DNA of 64,000 nt from Arthrobotrys musiformis (Eukaryota; Ascomycota; Orbiliomycetes; Orbiliales; Orbiliaceae), in assembly GCA_036971715.1 (NCBI GenBank), contig JAVHJL010000002.1:4372501-4436500 (forward strand), in the 5' to 3' direction. The notes beneath the pieces are model-generated. The model saw nothing but the letters and a program-made list of their open reading frames with translations. It did not search any database and was not told where the DNA came from. The position numbers were made by a program, and so were the translations under genes. Below, one piece after another: positions 58,906-64,000 of the stretch (positions are counted from its first letter, which is position 1; each line of letters begins with the position of its first letter).

Positions 58906-60127
58906 TCAGGTGAACCTTGGGACAAATGGTTCCTTCCCAAGACCGATGGCCCAAAATTCGTCAGGCTCCTTCATTGAGACATCAGCAACATCAAGAGCCT
59001 CTTCCTCCTCCTCTTCAGCCAAGAAAACTTGAACGTCAACCTCAGCTGGTTGGTTAGGAAAGAGGAACGACATCGGATCCTCCAAAGTGATCATTTGATC
59101 GGGGTTGGGCCCCTTGAAGATAAGACGTTCCGGGGTAACGCCCTCGTTCCCACCCTTCATCATCGCAATCAAACTCTTCACAATAGTTCTAATCCTGTTC
59201 TCGGGCTGGAGCTGAAGTGGAACTTCTTGTCCAGTCCAGAATTTGAAATTGACTCGAATGGCTGGATTGGTCTTAATCGCACGGTAGTTCTTGGTGAACA
59301 TCGGGGAGTTGCTAAAGAGAGGGGTCGAATCCATCTTCGAAATGGACCATCTGGTTTGATGCCGAGGGGCAAAAGCTTCCAGATGAGGTCTTGCAGGGTA
59401 AGTCGTAGTACCCTCGCCGGTCAGGCCCCCAAGATTCTAGAAAAATAATTGTTCTCGTTAGACTCTAAACTTTGGCTAATGATTCGAATTTGTTTTGAAT
59501 TTGAGGAACCAGGAGTGCTACGAACCTGATAGTTTTGGAAGTTCTTCTCCCAATGCTTGATTCCGTGAGGGACAGACGGGACCGCAAGCTGTTGGAGCGG
59601 ATCACCGGCATGGTACTCAGCAGCTGGAGTCTTACCAATCCCGAATTGGCGAGCCGGAGCAGGATTCTGGACTTGAGCTCCAAAAACGCTTTGAGGGTCC
59701 CCTTGAAAGGCAGAGACAATCTCCGTAGGAGTTTTGATTGGGAGGGCAGCCTTTGGCCTTGGGACAAAGGGCTTCTCTGATTCACTGGCAGCTTCTTTGG
59801 CAGCTTTCTCCTTCAGGCCCTCCGGTAACTTATCATTGGGATAGTCGATGCAAACAACATCCCCCTCTGTCAAAACGTACCATTCACGGTATAGTTTGCC
59901 TCCGCAATAAGCCGTCATGAGGCTATAGTCGAGACCAGTCATGCCGGAGACTCTGTTCAAGACGTCCTAAAAAAAAAAATTATACACCAATCCGCTAAAG
60001 AACAACGCCCCTGGATTTCGATAACATTTACTTTGATTTCTTTCACATCGTGAATCTGCAACAACTTAGTTGAAACATTTGGAATAACAACCCCCACTGT
60101 GACTTTAAATTTGTTTCTCGTCGACAT
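58906..60127 (-). CDS. Beta-grasp (ubiquitin-like) family member 2, two domains
   Basis: Exons 60127..60032, 59966..59526 and 59436..58906 (introns 65 and 89 nt, phase 0) give about 355 residues. The N-terminal domain (about 8-76) reads VTVGVVIPNVSTKLLQIHD, then VKEIK (intron) DVLNRVSG, and ends LTEGDVVCIDY. A Pro-rich linker (KPFVPRPKAALPIKTPTE) leads to a second region starting near residue 225. That region is again ubiquitin-like: IRVNFKFWTGQEVPLQLQ, a helix with TIVKSLIAMM, PERLIFKGPNPDQMITLED, then EVDVQVFLAE. A Glu run and a short C-terminal motif (FWAIGLGKEPFVPRFT) follow. I do not recognise a named family; it is neither a normal ubiquitin precursor (no terminal GG) nor Npl4/Ufd1. Relationship to its neighbours is argued in the findings. 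Confidence 0.75.
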
Positions 60128-61624
60128 GGTAGAAGAGAATCGATATGGGCCTACGATAATAGAAGGGCCCTAAGAAGGTATAAGCGATGAGAGGATGAGG
60201 AGGGGAAGATTCCGGAAGCACGGAGGGGGAGGGATTGTGGTATAATTATGGGAAGGGAGGTGAAGAGGTGGGGGTTAGTGGAGCACTTGTGTTCTTCTGC
60301 AATAATTCCAACACTCTGATAACGTACACGGTCTCCCAAGGGCGTAGCTGATACCCAAGCTGCTTCAAAATAATACCCAAGGCCATCTATTGTACCACAG
60401 GCTGCTTTTATACGCCGGGGACAGACGTTAATCACCAGAATACCACAAGCAGAACACAAAATTCTGTAAATCGTTACGGTGTCGGCAATATCGATAGATC
60501 CTGACTGATCTAACATATCTTAGATATCTTCAAGTTTAGACTGTCCTCTCTAGGGATTCTGTTTTCTAGCGAGCTGCTTGCAAATATCTAAGTCCTAAGA
60601 ATCATAAGTACATTTGTTTAATCTCTAGAGTACTTTGAACTATTCTATTCATTGGCTCCATAATAAAAAGCAGGAGTTTTTGGAGTCTTCAATATCATAT
60701 TAGTTGATCTTGAGGCTCGAAGTGGCCAGGAATAACACGGTCAGATCCTATTTCCTAGCTACTACCATTTTTTCTGTACCCACATGCATTGATATAGCCT
60801 CGAGGCCAGTAATAGCATTTGAGGCATTCTACTGTCATTTTATTCAAGTTGATAATCATGCCCCCGGTTTTATTGATGTTACAATTACCTAGGTAGAGGC
60901 CTAGGCTCCAATTGGCCAAGTCACAGAATTTAGTTTCCATTTGAATATTCGGAGGAGACCTTCGGCCAACTCTAGTTTACGAGACAAGAGGAGACTCGAT
61001 ATTCTTCAATGCTCCCAAACTTAGTGCCATTTAATTTGAATTCGATACACCGGAATGAATAAAATGTCATAATGCCTAGGAGGAATATTAACAATAGCTG
61101 GATTATGCTGAGGAGCGTGCAGTGGGCCATGGGAGCCCTTATCATACCCACTGCACCTGCACGCACTCCAGATCTATAGCCTGCCAGGCTCCAGACTCAA
61201 GACTCCAGACTCTGAGGTCGCACGCACTCGCACCTGCACACACTCGAGGCCACACGTACTCAACTGCACGCTCGCACGCTATTAGAATCGCTTTCAGGCA
61301 GGCACGCACTCTCCCAAAGAATCCCTCGTGCTTTCTCCCTCCCTTCTCCAGCCCTATAAAAGCCCATCCGCCCGCCCTTTCCTCCCTCTCTTCTCAACTT
61401 CACTCCATCCAGCACTCCCCAGCAATCAACCAACAAAATCCATCCTCATATCACGCGAAAAGCTCAAACCTCTATATAATCAAGGTACGTGCTACTCCAA
61501 ACGTGACATAACATCTGCTTATCAAAGACGTGCTGATATCATAGTACAGCCCCTTCCAGGAATTTCCAATTTCTTCTCCCCCGCTCCAGCAAGTATAGAA
61601 CCCTATCAGGGTCCATCCTCAAAA
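60128..61624. other. Divergent 1.5-kb intergenic region inside the cluster
   Basis: It separates the minus-strand and plus-strand cluster genes, so it is their shared upstream DNA. 61130-61290 is CA/GCAC-rich low-complexity sequence. A plausible 5'-UTR intron (GTACGT at about 61484 to ATAG at about 61545) lies in the leader of the right-hand gene. No gene is seen. Confidence 0.5.
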
Positions 61625-63319
61625 ATGCCAGTAAAAGCAAAGGTCAAGTATGACACCAGCTATGCGCCTCACAAAATAGGTGTTATCTTCCCTGCTTTCT
61701 CCAGTGAGGTCCTCTGGATCCAGTTTGCACCGAAAGTGAAGGTATGTAATTTCAATACCCTTCCTAGAAGTACTATTATACTAAGGCTATGATAATAGGA
61801 TGCCGTAGATTTGGCCACTGCAGGACTATGGTTCGAAATCATGGAAGAGAACCGCTTCTCCTTCCGTATCAACGGTTCTCGTCAGGGATTCGACTATGAC
61901 CTTAAAGCCGGAGACATCATTGAAATCGACGGTACAGCTGCCACCGATGCGGAAAAGCAACAGCTGGAAGAAATCATCCAACGAAGAAAGAAGCAGTTGG
62001 AACCAGATAGCAGTGATGAAGATATTGGTGTCCACGACTCGGAATTAACTGACTATGAAGAAGAGCTTCTGGGGCCTATTCCTCCTAATAGTGATGGTGC
62101 CGATGGGCCGTGGAGACCACCGATGTACACGCCCTGGCAATATAGAAAGATGCGACGGGCGGAGGCGAGAGCACGTGGAGAACCGCTTCCTCAACCTATC
62201 TACCCAAAATACAGTATGGAACAAGGGAAGACGGTCACCATCCCAAGAATTTGGGATAGAGAACTTCCCACCGATAGACTTCCACGGAAAGAGGCAATTT
62301 CAAATCCCGTCATGACGCCTCCACAAAGTACTCTGCCAGATCGTTTCGCCCCAGGCCCACCGGCCTCGCAGCAACCTAAAGTTGCCACAAGACCTTCGCG
62401 AAATCTTGCATACCATATCGACAAACCTCCACAAAGGTTTACAAGCCCTGCCTGCAGTCCCCCACGAAGCTTCGCAGACCGTGTCGGCCCAAAGATCACA
62501 GAGTTGACAAGAGCCCAAAGATATCGCCTGAAACGTGCTCCAAGATACCCCAACAAAAGAATCACGATAAGATTCCACTTCGTCGACTTTGGACAGCAAC
62601 CGATTGAGATCTCGGCTACTAACTACGAGCCGCTCCACATCCATTTCAATCAGATTCGAAGGCGTCTTCTCCGCAACAGAGATATTGATGAAGAAGATGA
62701 TTTGAACTTCGTCTGGCCTCATTTGAGATGGGTTCCGTGTGGGAATACTCGTGTTCACAGCATTCGAACCGATCCGAACATCAATAAATATGCCTGCTTT
62801 GTTAGCAAAAGAGGAACCGAGATCGGAGACCCCGGCGAATACGACGATGACGGACAAGAGCTAGAGGAGCCCGGTTATGATCAATCAGAATTCGGGGATG
62901 AATTTCTCCAAATTCAATACGAAGGAGGTAATAACACCGGAAATGCAACCCCACAAACACAGGGTAATGGTACTGAAAATATTGGGGGAGAGCAAACTAA
63001 ACGGCGTTTTGGAATATGGGAAGAGGATCATGAAACTGAGGAACGACTGAAGGATGCTCTTGCTCTCGAGTTGAAGTTATGGGGACCAAACCCAGAGATG
63101 GAAGCATACCTCCGAGCAAAATTTCCTAATACCGACTATCAGTCGCAGTCTGACTTGATTGCTTTCTCTCGTCAAGCTTCTCCCCTTCCTGCTAATACTG
63201 AGCTTGGATCAGTCTCTGAACTTTCCACGATTGAGGAAGGCGCCAACGGCCGCACCGGAGCCATTCCAACTTATGTCACCGCGGATATCGAGTATCCCGA
63301 TTACGAAGTTTCCCTCTAG
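61625..63319 (+). CDS. Beta-grasp (ubiquitin-like) family member 3, acidic two-domain protein
   Basis: Exons 61625..61741 and 61799..63319 (57-nt intron, phase 0, GTATGT donor) give about 545 residues. The N-terminal domain reads KIGVIFPAFSSEVLWIQFA, PKVK (intron) DAVDLATAG, RFSFRINGS and ends LKAGDIIEIDG. It is followed by an acidic Lys/Glu stretch, a Pro-rich linker and, around residues 300-390, ITIRFHFVDFGQQPIEISA with a helix (HIHFNQIRRRLL) and DDLNFVWPHLRWVPCG. This second region resembles the second domain of the neighbouring 355-residue protein. The C-terminus is acidic and Gln/Asn-rich. I do not recognise a named family. The gene is transcribed away from its two relatives. Confidence 0.75.
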
Positions 63320-64000
63320 TAGGGGGCCATTGGTCTTGTCTCGCTAGCTCTGTTTGCTGGCTCTACTCATCGATTTGGCTTTGTTTTTTTCATTTTTTCT
63401 TTTGACTATATATTTTAACACGGGAGCAGTTTCTTTTTTTTCTTTTGGTCGGAGTTAATCTTCTTGATATTTCGAAAGGTTGGGTGAAGCGTTTCATATA
63501 TCAACTTTGCATTGCATTATTCAAACGAAGCTGGAGATGCCCCAAGACTAGAGCCCACGGGCTCCTACGTCAGCTGGTGGAAATTGTAGGTATTCTATAT
63601 CCCCAAACTCCAGCCAGGGGCGCTCGATCCGCAAAATATCATTGCCGCCGTATACGAGACCAAATTTTCAATGGCATATTCATGAAAGGATATTCTCGTG
63701 GCTTTTTGATATTAGCAATTCAACTCTAGGGGAAGAAACACATTTGATAGAAATTCAGCTGAGGACTCGCAATATTAGGTCCTCTTGTCGAGACTATAAA
63801 CTTTTAGACTAGGGACTCACCTGAAGCTCATAGATAACCCATAGCAGCAAAGGGTGACATCATGAGCAGCCAGTTCGCAATTCAGACTAATATGAAGTCC
63901 CTTATAACCATTGACACTCTCATCAATCATATTGACTATGGCTTTCTTGAGATTCTAGTTAACGTTATGGCCTTGAGAATGCTATTGAGGAGCCTTCTAC
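63320..64000. other. Intergenic to window end
   Basis: This is the 3' flank of the last gene. T-rich sequence at 63375-63445 is followed by sequence without a supported gene. The frame 63445..63729 has no recognisable product. Confidence 0.55.

Noticed and set aside
59421..59960. 58906..60127 gene as NPL4 or UFD1
   Set aside because: The N-terminal beta-grasp suggests this at first, but there is no NPL4 zinc finger or MPN-like region, and no UFD1 double-barrel motif.

Overview
This 64-kb window is nuclear DNA from a filamentous ascomycete (Pezizomycotina). Genes are separated by 0.1-4 kb and carry short spliceosomal introns (mostly 53-103 nt, GT..AG, often with a CTAAY/CTGAC-like branch site). 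The gene content is typically fungal: an ABCC transporter of about 1,460 residues, a DUF7580 protein, a purine-nucleoside-phosphorylase/NACHT NLR-like gene, a CE1 esterase with a fungal CBM1, a DUF1776 protein, CSN4, PWP1, eIF4A and a MATE transporter. Nothing seen fixes the species. The many large proteins I do not recognise fit an early-diverging Pezizomycotina lineage such as Orbiliomycetes, but that is only a guess.

Layout. 0-18 kb is an accessory-type block: DUF7580 protein (+), an unrecognised secreted Cys-containing protein (-), a 14-exon ABCC transporter (+), a secreted esterase with CBM1 (+), and a PNP-NACHT-WD-like NLR gene (+) whose reading frame is broken. 18-29 kb is a housekeeping block: csn4, a DUF1776 membrane protein, a CCCH/DUF1771/Smr protein, and PWP1 facing it tail to tail. 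It is interrupted by a 2.4-kb AT-rich gap with degenerate repeats. 29-36 kb is gene-poor, with one small GPI-anchor-type secreted protein and a degenerate minisatellite. 36-44 kb holds two very large low-complexity ORFs in one reading frame, separated by a single TAG. 44-52 kb has a degenerate HNH-like gene, a five-exon MATE transporter and a six-exon eIF4A with a 16-nt microexon. 52-64 kb has two small unrecognised genes and then three neighbouring genes of a family I do not recognise.

The most interesting signal is that last trio (57029..63319). All three predicted proteins begin with an approximately 80-residue domain of beta-grasp (ubiquitin-like) appearance. All three have a phase-0 intron at the same place in the domain and similar spacing from that intron to the end of the domain. 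I read them as diverged local duplicates of an uncharacterised beta-grasp family. Two also appear to carry a second such domain.

Splice sites were worked out by hand by joining conserved protein segments in phase. Joins supported by known families (ABC, esterase, CSN4, PWP1, eIF4A, MATE, DUF1776, Smr) are strong. Those in unrecognised genes rest on phase and consensus only. No tRNA, rRNA, CRISPR array or intact transposon was recognised.
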